DNA of 42,163 nt from Candidatus Magasanikiibacteriota bacterium (GTDB taxonomy: Bacteria; Patescibacteriota; Patescibacteriia; Magasanikbacterales; 2-02-FULL-50-9b), in the NCBI GenBank assembly GCA_023246755.1, contig JAHFHU010000007.1, positions 1-42,163 of the forward strand, in the 5' to 3' direction. Shown piece by piece: positions 17,740-25,494 of this stretch; the first letter of the stretch is position 1; every line of letters begins with the position of its first letter. The position numbers and the translations under genes are program-made. The notes beneath the pieces are model-generated. The model did no database searches, was not told the origin of the DNA, and saw only the letters and a list, made by a program, of their open reading frames with translations.

Positions 17740-17760
17740 CCTCCTCGCGGAAACCCGCGA
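17740..17760 (-). promoter_or_regulatory. AGGAGG ribosome-binding site next to a hairpin
   Basis: Perfect AGGAGG (17740-17745) lies six bases before ATG 17733. Just upstream a perfect six-base stem TCGCGG / CCGCGA with a four-base loop (17745-17750 and 17755-17760) touches the first base of the site, so the hairpin could modulate ribosome access. Almost no other gene in the window has such a site. Confidence 0.65.
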
Positions 17761-17817
17761 TTTATCTGGTTGTAATGGCATTTTTCGGCTCACTCGAGAC
17801 GATGCGCCACTAAAACA

Positions 17818-17846
17818 ACCATAGCAGAAAAATCACGACTTGTCAA
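17818..17846 (-). promoter_or_regulatory. Sigma-70-type promoter of the lipoprotein gene
   Basis: Minus strand TTGACA (17841-17846), exactly 17 bases, TATGGT (17818-17823). It predicts a leader of about 78 bases, long for this window. Confidence 0.65.
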
Positions 17847-17890
17847 CCCCCTGTACAGCGACCGGCCTTGTGGGTAAGAGAGAAAAACAC

Positions 17891-17936
17891 GTTAATGACC
17901 CGTGAGATTGCGATAGTTTATGCACCGGTTATTAAC
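17891..17936. repeat. Inverted repeat upstream of the coiled-coil gene
   Basis: GTTAATGACC (17891-17900) and GGTTATTAAC (17927-17936) pair over ten positions with one G-T, separated by 26 bases, four bases before the TTGACA at 17940. It could be an operator. The rest of the 17734-18002 gap holds only the two divergent promoters and the lipoprotein leader. Confidence 0.4.
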
Positions 17937-17939
17937 AGG

Positions 17940-17981
17940 TTGACAGATTCTATTCATGCGTGTTACTAATTAAAGTATAAA
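17940..17981 (+). promoter_or_regulatory. Promoter region of the coiled-coil gene
   Basis: TTGACA (17940-17945) is followed after 18 bases by TACTAA (17964-17969) with an upstream TG; a second candidate -10, TATAAA, lies at 17976-17981. The gene has AAGGA at 17993-17997, five bases before ATG 18003. Which -10 is used cannot be decided. Confidence 0.45.
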
Positions 17982-18002
17982 TTATTTAATTCAAGGAAAT
18001 CT

Positions 18003-18437
18003 ATGGGGGGTAAAATTTTTACGCCAGAGGAAACGACGGAAATTTTGACGCACATCGCGCACAACATGATCACGAGGGACGATTTGGTTGGATTTGCGAC
18101 CAAGCAAGACTTGGAACGATTCGCAACCAAAGAGGATCTTAATGAAATCAAAATGGAAATGGGTACCATGCGAGAAGATCTGAATACGATGAGAGCTGAC
18201 GTGAACACCGTGCGAGAAGATATGAAGGGTTTCGCCACCAAAGAAGACATGGCGAAGATGAAATATGATATTTTGGATCATGTGGATCGAAAAAATCATG
18301 AATATCGGGGTGATATTGTGCTGATGATTCAAAATCTTGGCCGAAAGATTGACGCGCTTATCGAAATTTTAGTTGAAAAAAGAGTGATCAGTGTTCGGTC
18401 GGGAACAATGCTTGGCGCGATCGGGAGAGGGCTCTAA
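18003..18437 (+). CDS. Coiled-coil protein with FATKEDL repeats
   Basis: The protein has 144 residues. After a short N-terminal helix (FTPEETTEILTHIAHNMITRDDL) it consists of repeated units: GFATKQDLER, RFATKEDLNE, then MGTMREDLNTMRADVNTVREDMK, and again GFATKEDMAK. These form a long parallel coiled coil. A second helical stretch ends in ALIEILVEKRVISVRSG. Such repeat proteins are frequent in CPR genomes and resemble coiled-coil spacers of phage fibres and some membrane-associated proteins; function is unknown. No signal peptide or membrane helix is present. It has an AAGGA ribosome-binding site, rare here. Its stop lies two bases from the stop of the convergent kinase gene. Confidence 0.65.
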   Translation: MGGKIFTPEETTEILTHIAHNMITRDDLVGFATKQDLERFATKEDLNEIKMEMGTMREDLNTMRADVNTVREDMKGFATKEDMAKMKYDILDHVDRKNHEYRGDIVLMIQNLGRKIDALIEILVEKRVISVRSGTMLGAIGRGL

Positions 18438-18439
18438 GG

Positions 18440-19447
18440 TCAGATTTTTTTCAGCGCATCGCGGTATAGTGCGATTTGTCCTCGGGCGCGCGCGAGATTT
18501 GCGGCGCGGCGTGTTGGATATTTTTTGGTATTCCAGCCAAAATAATTATCCTCGAAATAGTCGCGCAAAAAACGCGATGCCAAATTGAGCACGATCAGTT
18601 TTACGGCGCGGGGCAATATTTTTTTTTCGCGTGCGCTCAAAAACTTCGGCGCAGCATCAATGTAACCGGCGACTGCCGCGCGATAGAGTGCTGCGTTAAA
18701 TTTGTTGCGTGGGTCGTCTTCCGCACGCCCGCACCACGACCGAAGCGCATCGCCTAGTTCGAGTAACACCGAAAATCGCGCGCAGGTGTCCATATCAATA
18801 ATCCCACGCACATCGCGGCCCCGCTCGTCAAAAACAAAATTCGTGATTTTCAAATCGCCGTGAACAACGCGCGCGGGCAATCCGTCGGGCAGTAATAATT
18901 TTGGAAGCTCGGCCAACAAAAAATCAACGTCGCCCCGCACGGGAGCCATCAACGGATCATCCTTAAATTTTTTCGTGGTCGCCACAAACGCACGATAAAA
19001 TTTTGACACGTCATACGGATGAATGGGTAAGTGCGCGGCAAATCGATATTTTGAATCCGCGAGCGCTGCGTGAAATTTTGCAACGGCGGCCCCACACCCG
19101 CGCGCCTGCGACGCACGCGACAGTGTTTCGTGAACCACGCCCGGAATAAACGTCAGCAACCGCCAGACACGATCCGGAAATTCGTCATCAGCAACGGTAA
19201 GTTTACCACGCGTGTCGCGCACAACTTTCTGCGCGAGAATTTCGTGCGCCGCTAATTCCCGACACACCGCAGCATAATCCGCAGTGAACGCGGCGCCTGA
19301 CATGAGCGGATGCAACCGTTGCAACACGAATTCCGCGCCATCCGCGGCGTCAATTTTGAATGTTGCGTGCATGAGGCCAATCGAAATTGGTTTCACACGG
19401 CGCGGCGCACGGATTCCGTAGTGGATAAGTACCTGTTTTGGTGTCAT
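18440..19447 (-). CDS. Phosphotransferase of the APH / choline-kinase-like fold
   Basis: The protein has 335 residues. The kinase active site is complete: HGDLKITN (His196-Gly-Asp198 ... Asn203, the Brenner motif) and IIDMDT (Asp218, Asp220) for metal binding. The N-lobe carries the strand pair IGLMHATFKI and EFVLQRLHPLM. The form HGDLKxTN ... IDMDT together with the N-terminal QRLHP resembles sugar-1-kinases of the NahK type more than aminoglycoside resistance enzymes, so phosphorylation of an amino sugar or other small metabolite is the better guess; the substrate is not proven. It is divergent from the VirB6-like operon, with only 59 bases between the two start codons. Confidence 0.75.
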   Translation of the reverse strand: MTPKQVLIHYGIRAPRRVKPISIGLMHATFKIDAADGAEFVLQRLHPLMSGAAFTADYAAVCRELAAHEILAQKVVRDTRGKLTVADDEFPDRVWRLLTFIPGVVHETLSRASQARGCGAAVAKFHAALADSKYRFAAHLPIHPYDVSKFYRAFVATTKKFKDDPLMAPVRGDVDFLLAELPKLLLPDGLPARVVHGDLKITNFVFDERGRDVRGIIDMDTCARFSVLLELGDALRSWCGRAEDDPRNKFNAALYRAAVAGYIDAAPKFLSAREKKILPRAVKLIVLNLASRFLRDYFEDNYFGWNTKKYPTRRAANLARARGQIALYRDALKKI

Positions 19448-19473
19448 AGATGTACATACGATCGCATAAATTG

Positions 19474-19482
19474 TGTTATACT
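19474..19482 (+). promoter_or_regulatory. Extended -10 promoter of the secretion operon
   Basis: TGTTATACT (TG 19474-19475, TATACT 19477-19482), the same nine bases as at 2738-2746. No -35 match is present at 17 bases. It overlaps a minus-strand TTGACA (19482-19487) that may serve the divergent kinase gene. ATG 19507 is about 18 bases from the predicted start of transcription. Confidence 0.5.
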
Positions 19483-19506
19483 GTCAACGTAATTGTTCGC
19501 TTTCAC

Positions 19507-22470
19507 ATGCGAGGATTCTTGAATAAATTTAAAACGGTACATTTCGATGCAAAAAGTCGCGTGGCAACTCTGATTGCTCGGTGGCGTTTTTTGTTTTATT
19601 CCGCGCCGGTGCTCGCGTTGTTTTTTCCGAACATCGCGCATGCGGGTATCGGTGCTACGGCTGGAAAATTTGCGGGCAAGGCCGGCAGCGCTATCACGGG
19701 TGCTGTTGGTAACATCATCGGAACCGGTGTGGAAACCGCGGGTTCACTCATGGTTTGGCTGTTTGTCGTCTATCAGCTCTCAAAAATTTTCGCTGATTTA
19801 TTTAGTGGAATCTTTTTATTTCTCATCAATTTTCTCATCGGCGTCAGTCAATACAACAGTTTTCTTGGCTCTCAAATTGTTACGATCGGCTGGACGGTAA
19901 CGCGCGACATCGCAAACATGTTTTTGGTTGTCGCTCTTCTTGTCATCGCATTCGCCACCATTCTTAACATCAACAGCTATCAGGCAAGCGCGCTTCTCAA
20001 AGATTTTTTCTTTGCGGCAATTCTGGTGAACTTTAGCAAAATGATTTGCGGCGTGTTGATTGACGCGGCGCAAGTGGTGATGATGACGTTTGTGAGCGGG
20101 TATTCCGAAACGGCTGCGGGAAATTTTGTTAAACTTTTTAAAATTGATCAGTGGTTGCAGCTGGCGCTTGGAACTGCGAGCTCACAGTTGGCAGGGGCGG
20201 GAATTCAAACGGAGACTGCGGGGGCAGGTGCGATTAAGCTCGCAGCAGGGGCTGCGGCTGCAATCGGATCGTCCGCGGCGAATTTTTTTTCAGGCATCGC
20301 AACGAATATTTTTACCTCGATAATTGGATTCATCGGAATACTTGCCGTATTGTCACTCGACATCATTCTCGTTGTTCGTATCGTGACACTCTGGTTTTTG
20401 ATCGTCGCGTCGCCGATCGCGTTCGTTGCAAAAGTTTTGCCGGTTACAAAAGGTTTTTCAAGTCAGTGGTGGAGCGCGTTCAACAAACAGTTAATCGCAG
20501 GTCCACTCGTCGCGTTTATCGTTTGGATTTCACTCGCGAGCATTGCAGTGAGCGACAACGCGTTTGATCTGACGAAAGAGGCGCAGCAAGGAAACAAGCT
20601 TTTTGCGGAAAGTAATGCGGCAACGCAAGAACAGGGTCAGGTTGCGGCAACAAAAATTTCACAATGGGAAAATCTCGCGCTCTACTTTATTCCAATTGTG
20701 ATTTTTATCATGGGTGCCAAGTGGGCGGTTGGCGTTGCGGGAGGTGCGGCAAAATCGATCACCGGATTTGCAAGTGGAAAATTAAGCGGGCTAGCGCGCA
20801 GCGGCTTGTCTACGCTCAAAAATCAAGCTGTCGGTAAAGGCCAGTTCTCGGTGTTGACACAAGCAAAAAAGGGATTTAGCGGTCAAGGCGGATTCACTTC
20901 GGGGCTTTTGGGTGGAACAGTTGGTGCGCTTGGAACGGCAGGTATGGCGAATCTTGGAAATAGATTTGGCGCTCTTAAAGAAGGAACGAAATTGGGCGAT
21001 GGAATTCGGACAGCGGGTAGTGCGCTGATCGGCGGAGCCGAGAGTCGCGCGCGTACGCGTGAGTTGCAGAAAGATGTTAAAAATGCGGCTTCTCATCTTG
21101 GAGTTGGTGAGTTGGGTAAAAAACGCGTAGACGTTGTGAATGCAGGTGCTGAAGCGGATATGTATCGTAAGCGAGCGTCAAAAGAGCGGGCAGCTGATAT
21201 GGCTGCTGCGAGGAGTATTGCTGATCCAGCAACGCGTGAGAAAGCTGAAAACGAGGCACAATCAAATTATGCAACTTTGCAAAAGAAAGCTGATGAAGCG
21301 ATTCATCACGCAGAAGAAGCACAGAAAGACATATTTAAGGCCGATGGCCGGATTGATGATGGTGTGCTGTTGGCGGACATGAAGAAGAAGGTTGAAAACG
21401 GAACGGTCAATGAGGTAGAGCTTGCAGCGGCGAAAAAGATGATTGGTGAATCAGTTGATAAGAAGGTTACCGATGAAATTGCAAAGAAGCGTCAGGCGTG
21501 GGCGAAAGATCGCAAGGCGCATGTTGATGCGGGCGGTGATCCAGAAGATTTTCGCAAGTTTGATGAGGCTGCGGTACGGGGTGAAGCAGAAAATGAGTTT
21601 GGCATCAAGAAAAAGAACGAAGGCGATCCAACAAATCCAGGCATCGAAGATTTATATAAAAGTTACAAACAGGCTCCACCGCGTAATATTACGGATGATA
21701 AAAGCAAAACTCCGACCAAGGTTGCGGCTGAAGCGGCAAAAACTGCGACAACTGCCGCGGGTAGTATTTTGGCAGCCGCAAATGTTTCGGTTGCGAATGG
21801 ATATGCTCGCGACATGGCAACGCCGGGTAATGCGGATGTTGCCCGAAATAACTTGGCCGCAAGCACGGGCGCAGCGCTGCAAGCCGCAAAAACAGGTGGT
21901 GCTTCGGACGCTGATCTGAAAGCTGCAGTTGGTCGGGCGATTAACATGGTTCCGTCTGCGGGCCGCGCTGCGTTCACGAATGATCTTACATCTGCTGCAG
22001 GCAGTTCGGCGGTTGGCGCAATTGTTGCCGCTGTACGCAGCGAATTGAGTTCAATCAGTCCAGCGACTGCGACCAATGAAATTTTGGATCGGTTGGGCAA
22101 GCGCGTTGAAGGTAAGCCGAGTGAAACAACGCAAATTACACTTAAAGATTTGGGGTCACGAACAAGTTCAGATGGTCGACAAACACTTTCACCTGATGCA
22201 GTTGGTAAGTTGGCAGCGGCAATTGCTGCGGATCCGAAGTTTGTCGCGCGGTTGAGTCCGCAAGCGCTCATGCATCCGGACATACAGCGCACAGTTGGAC
22301 ACAGTGTTCAGTCATCGGGCGATGCGCTTGATATCATGATGGAGATTGGAAGTACGCTTGAGAAGAGTGTTGGAAAAACGCTCGCACGAAATCTTGCTAC
22401 GGCGATCAAGAATTATCATCCAGACCCCGTGATGAAAGCGCAGGCAGACTCATTGCCTGGGCTGATTTAA
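19507..22470 (+). CDS. VirB6/TrbL-like inner-membrane channel protein
   Basis: The protein has 987 residues from ATG 19507 (MRGFLNKFK); the longer frame from 19450 starts upstream of the promoter. A signal-like first helix (FLFYSAPVLALFFPNIAHA) and then about six membrane helices occupy roughly residues 75-460, with VTKGFSSQWWSAFNKQLIAGPLVAFIVWISLASI resembling the conserved Trp-containing segment of VirB6/TrbL proteins. From about 480 the protein is soluble, Gly-rich and then an Ala/Lys/Glu-rich charged helical region (coiled coil around 540-650), ending in an Ala/Ser-rich domain. VirB6 forms the inner-membrane part of type IV secretion channels. The long C-terminal cytoplasmic or periplasmic extension is much larger than in conjugative TrbL. 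It is the first gene of the operon. Confidence 0.8.
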   Translation: MRGFLNKFKTVHFDAKSRVATLIARWRFLFYSAPVLALFFPNIAHAGIGATAGKFAGKAGSAITGAVGNIIGTGVETAGSLMVWLFVVYQLSKIFADLFSGIFLFLINFLIGVSQYNSFLGSQIVTIGWTVTRDIANMFLVVALLVIAFATILNINSYQASALLKDFFFAAILVNFSKMICGVLIDAAQVVMMTFVSGYSETAAGNFVKLFKIDQWLQLALGTASSQLAGAGIQTETAGAGAIKLAAGAAAAIGSSAANFFSGIATNIFTSIIGFIGILAVLSLDIILVVRIVTLWFLIVASPIAFVAKVLPVTKGFSSQWWSAFNKQLIAGPLVAFIVWISLASIAVSDNAFDLTKEAQQGNKLFAESNAATQEQGQVAATKISQWENLALYFIPIVIFIMGAKWAVGVAGGAAKSITGFASGKLSGLARSGLSTLKNQAVGKGQFSVLTQAKKGFSGQGGFTSGLLGGTVGALGTAGMANLGNRFGALKEGTKLGDGIRTAGSALIGGAESRARTRELQKDVKNAASHLGVGELGKKRVDVVNAGAEADMYRKRASKERAADMAAARSIADPATREKAENEAQSNYATLQKKADEAIHHAEEAQKDIFKADGRIDDGVLLADMKKKVENGTVNEVELAAAKKMIGESVDKKVTDEIAKKRQAWAKDRKAHVDAGGDPEDFRKFDEAAVRGEAENEFGIKKKNEGDPTNPGIEDLYKSYKQAPPRNITDDKSKTPTKVAAEAAKTATTAAGSILAAANVSVANGYARDMATPGNADVARNNLAASTGAALQAAKTGGASDADLKAAVGRAINMVPSAGRAAFTNDLTSAAGSSAVGAIVAAVRSELSSISPATATNEILDRLGKRVEGKPSETTQITLKDLGSRTSSDGRQTLSPDAVGKLAAAIAADPKFVARLSPQALMHPDIQRTVGHSVQSSGDALDIMMEIGSTLEKSVGKTLARNLATAIKNYHPDPVMKAQADSLPGLI

Positions 22471-22473
22471 TCT

Positions 22474-24321
22474 ATGAATACGGCTTTGAAATTTTCTTCA
22501 ATTCTCGATCTACCACGACTGCTGGTTGATTATTTATTGAGCAATCCGCTTGTTGCATTTAACAGTGGTCTGCTCGTGAATTATGGATTTGATGCGGACA
22601 AACGCGAGACGATTGTACGTATGCAGGGCGAGTTGGTTTTTCGTACGTTGCAGGTTGAGGATTTGCCGACCGCGATTCGTGAGCGGCTTGGTGTTGCGGA
22701 TGATCAAAAAATTCACAACATGGCACAGGATATTTTTAATGAATTTTGTGGGCCGATTCGATGGTATTTTCCGCAGTTGCGTGAGCGACTCGAAAAAATG
22801 GGTTTTGTGTTGAATGCGACGGATTTGTTTCCGATCCTGCAACCAAAAACGTCGCTTGCAGAAGCGATTGCGGCGGTGATGACGAAAATGGGTGATTTGC
22901 CGCGGTCGATAAAAGATCGGGTCGCTTCACTTGTCGAATTGACGTTACGTGCACAGGTGTACGATGAGGGTGGGTTGCGTGCGCAACTTTCGAAGTCAAT
23001 GAGCGACGGTGGTTTTGGATTGGGTGAAACAAATGTGCGCACGTTTATTTCGCAAATCAAGGAATATGTGACGTTGTATGCATTCAGCGATATACCGGAT
23101 GTAAACAGCGATGCGGCCGCGCCAGTTTTTTCAGAAGTAAAATTGACATCGTCGCCGCCGCCATCGACGATTGATCCGGCGACAATTCCACGTGACATGC
23201 TCGCGGCGCATGAAGCTTCTGAGGTGGATGATGCGGCTGCTGCGGCGCAAACGGTTGCATCATCAACGCCCTCGTCGCAACATCAGTCACTCGTTGAAGC
23301 GGTTCTCGCGGTTGATGCGCTGCATGATCGTTCCGAAGAAATTCAAAAACGGTGGCGCACGATTGTTGAGATGCGCGTTGGGGGCGCGCGCGATGCGACG
23401 AAGACGCGCGCGATGCTTGAAACACCGGAGGCGAACGGAGGTTTGGGTTTGAGCGCGGCAGAAGCGACGCGACTTGCAACGATGCTTGAACAAACAGCCG
23501 GAGGTTTTGAAAAGCGCGGCGAAGAGTTTTCAGTCATGGAAAAAATTGCGAGCGTGCAACAAGCGGCTGCGGGAATTATGGCAGGTCCAGAAGCGACAGC
23601 ACGCGAAACTCAGAAAAAATTGAACGAACGATTTATTTCGATGTTTGGTAAGGGCGCGGTTGAAGAGATGCGCCGCGAGACGCATCGAGAATTGCAAACT
23701 GCTGAAGCCGCACATCCGGGCGAAGAAGCGCGATCTCACATGGCACCGATCGCGATGGCTACCGCCGCCGCGACAGTTCAGCCAGCTGCAAAAACCGAGC
23801 TCCCGCCGCCGCCACCGTCGGCAGCACCACTGCAAGAGCCGAAATACATTCCACGCGTTCCGGAAAAATTGAAACAATTGATCGACACGGAAAGTTCGGC
23901 GTATTCTTTGAGCTCATTGAAACAAAAAAGTGGTCCGCCATCAGCGCCACCGCAGAAAAAAACAAGCGATATTCGTCCGAGCACGCGGTTAGTTGGTCCG
24001 ATGGACGAGCTGCAAACCATGTCACTCGTTGATTTTCGGCGTTTGTCGCCCGACGTGTCCGTGCGCATTCAGAAAATTCGGAGTAAAATTGAAGTAATCG
24101 GACAAGATGGTCCACACGAAAAAATTCGTGCGATCGCCGCGTTTGAGCAGAGTGATCCGGTGCGCGTGTATCGTGGGCTGCTCAAACGAAGTTTGATTGA
24201 AGGGCGCACGATCGACGAGCTTTCGGGCGAACTCAAAAAATCAGGTGGCGAATATCTTGACGCAGACGAGATCGCGGCGCTCCGACAATTTTTGTCACAA
24301 ATTCGTTATTCGAGCTTGTAA
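22474..24321 (+). CDS. Soluble helical protein of the secretion operon, unknown family
   Basis: The protein has 615 residues. No signal peptide or membrane helix is seen. About residues 1-210 are a compact helical domain (MNTALKFSSILDLPRLLVDYLLSNPLVAFNSG; later LRERLEKMGFVLNATDLFPI). Then come a Pro/Ala/Ser linker, a second helical domain around 270-390 (VLAVDALHDRSEEIQKRWRTIV; METPEANGGLGLSAAEATRLA), a second Pro-rich linker, and a C-terminal helical domain (MSLVDFRRLSPDVSVRIQKIRSKIEVIG). The domains share a GG(L/F)GL motif (SDGGFGLGET and NGGLGLSAAE), hinting at an internal duplication. It lies three bases after the VirB6-like gene and two before prgI, so it is probably a cytoplasmic partner of the machine. 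No family is recognised. Confidence 0.65.
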   Translation: MNTALKFSSILDLPRLLVDYLLSNPLVAFNSGLLVNYGFDADKRETIVRMQGELVFRTLQVEDLPTAIRERLGVADDQKIHNMAQDIFNEFCGPIRWYFPQLRERLEKMGFVLNATDLFPILQPKTSLAEAIAAVMTKMGDLPRSIKDRVASLVELTLRAQVYDEGGLRAQLSKSMSDGGFGLGETNVRTFISQIKEYVTLYAFSDIPDVNSDAAAPVFSEVKLTSSPPPSTIDPATIPRDMLAAHEASEVDDAAAAAQTVASSTPSSQHQSLVEAVLAVDALHDRSEEIQKRWRTIVEMRVGGARDATKTRAMLETPEANGGLGLSAAEATRLATMLEQTAGGFEKRGEEFSVMEKIASVQQAAAGIMAGPEATARETQKKLNERFISMFGKGAVEEMRRETHRELQTAEAAHPGEEARSHMAPIAMATAAATVQPAAKTELPPPPPSAAPLQEPKYIPRVPEKLKQLIDTESSAYSLSSLKQKSGPPSAPPQKKTSDIRPSTRLVGPMDELQTMSLVDFRRLSPDVSVRIQKIRSKIEVIGQDGPHEKIRAIAAFEQSDPVRVYRGLLKRSLIEGRTIDELSGELKKSGGEYLDADEIAALRQFLSQIRYSSL

Positions 24322-24323
24322 TT

Positions 24324-24770
24324 ATGTCCCAACAATTTGTTGTTCCACAATTCATCGACGCGGAACCAAAATTATTGGGACCGATCACGCCGCGACAATT
24401 CGCAATTTTATTTGTGACCATCATGCTCGGCGCTGTTCTTAAGTTGCTCGTGCCCTTTGGTTTTTTTATCGCGGGCTGCATTCCGCTTGCGGGCGTGGGG
24501 CTGACGGTCGCATTTGTAAAAATCAACGGACAAGCATTCCACTATTTTTTGTTGAACGTCATTCAAACAATGCGCAAAGCGAAGGTTCGTGTGTGGCAAA
24601 AAAAATTGACGGATGATTATCTTCGCCAGTTTGTTCATCGCGAAGAAAAAAAAGTAGAAGTGAAAATTGCGCATAAAGCATTTATCCAATCAAGTCGGCT
24701 CAATGAACTTTCGCTCATCGTCAACACCGGCGGCGCATATCGACCCGAAGCCGACGATGATAACGCATAA
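24324..24770 (+). CDS. prgI: PrgI family protein (VirB3-like)
   Basis: The protein has 148 residues. It starts MSQQFVVPQFIDAEPKLLGPITPRQFAILFVTIMLGAVLKLLVPFGFFIAGCIPLAGVGLTVAFVKINGQAFHYFL: the P-x-x-I/D-x-x-x-x-x-x-G-P-x-T-x-R-Q start followed by two short helices is the PrgI/VirB3 pattern. A soluble C-terminal tail follows. VirB3-like proteins sit in the inner membrane next to VirB4, and here the gene directly precedes the TraC-like and VirB4 genes, in the same order as in Gram-positive and CPR type IV secretion clusters. Confidence 0.82.
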   Translation: MSQQFVVPQFIDAEPKLLGPITPRQFAILFVTIMLGAVLKLLVPFGFFIAGCIPLAGVGLTVAFVKINGQAFHYFLLNVIQTMRKAKVRVWQKKLTDDYLRQFVHREEKKVEVKIAHKAFIQSSRLNELSLIVNTGGAYRPEADDDNA

Positions 24771-24775
24771 TTTTT

Positions 24776-25483
24776 ATGGCAACTCCACACGTCGAAACCA
24801 TGCAAAGTAAAAAACTCGCGGGCGCAAAACCAGCGGCATCGACCGAGCAATATTTGGATATCGCTGAAATTCGCGACAACGTCGTGATCATGAAAGATGG
24901 AACACTGCGGGGCGTCGTCCTCGTATCATCGATAAATTTTGCGTTGAAATCGGATGATGAACAGACGGGCGTGATTCAGTCGTATGTTTCTTTTTTAAAT
25001 TCGATTGATTTTCCCGTGCAAGTTGTCATTCAATCACGCAAATTAAATGTTGATGCATATCTTGATCGCCTTAAAGAAGCAGAAAGAACACAGCGCAACG
25101 AATTATTGCGCGCGCAGATTGCGGACTATCGACAGTTTATTCGCGAGCTGATTGAGCTCGGGCAAATCATGAGCAAACGTTTTTTTGTTGTCGTTCCGTA
25201 TAATCCGGGGTCAAACAAAGCGAAGAGTTGGTGGGAACGCGCACAGGAAGTTTTGTCGCCGATCAAATCTGTGCGCGCAAAGGAAGCACAATTTTTGGAT
25301 CGCAAACGCGCGCTCGATTTACGCATGTCGCTCGTGCTTGGCGGGCTCGGTGGAATGAGTTTGCAGGTGACGCAACTCGACACGCAAGGGTTGGTTGAAC
25401 TTTATTACACCGTTTACAATCCGGACATCTTCTTAACTGAAAAACTTGCGTCAATTGATCAGATACAAGTTGAGCGCGAATAA
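24776..25483 (+). CDS. TraC-like protein (N-terminal VirB4-type domain, stand-alone)
   Basis: The protein has 235 residues. It reads STEQYLDIAEIRDNVVIMKDGTLRGVVLVSSINFALKSDDEQ, then SYVSFLNSIDFPVQVVIQSRKL and a long helix of Arg/Glu-rich residues. This is the N-terminal membrane-proximal domain of VirB4/TraC ATPases encoded as a separate gene, without Walker motifs. It precedes virB4 by 11 bases. It probably anchors the ATPase or forms part of its cytoplasmic ring. Confidence 0.78.
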   Translation: MATPHVETMQSKKLAGAKPAASTEQYLDIAEIRDNVVIMKDGTLRGVVLVSSINFALKSDDEQTGVIQSYVSFLNSIDFPVQVVIQSRKLNVDAYLDRLKEAERTQRNELLRAQIADYRQFIRELIELGQIMSKRFFVVVPYNPGSNKAKSWWERAQEVLSPIKSVRAKEAQFLDRKRALDLRMSLVLGGLGGMSLQVTQLDTQGLVELYYTVYNPDIFLTEKLASIDQIQVERE

Positions 25484-25494
25484 TTGAGTTTTTT

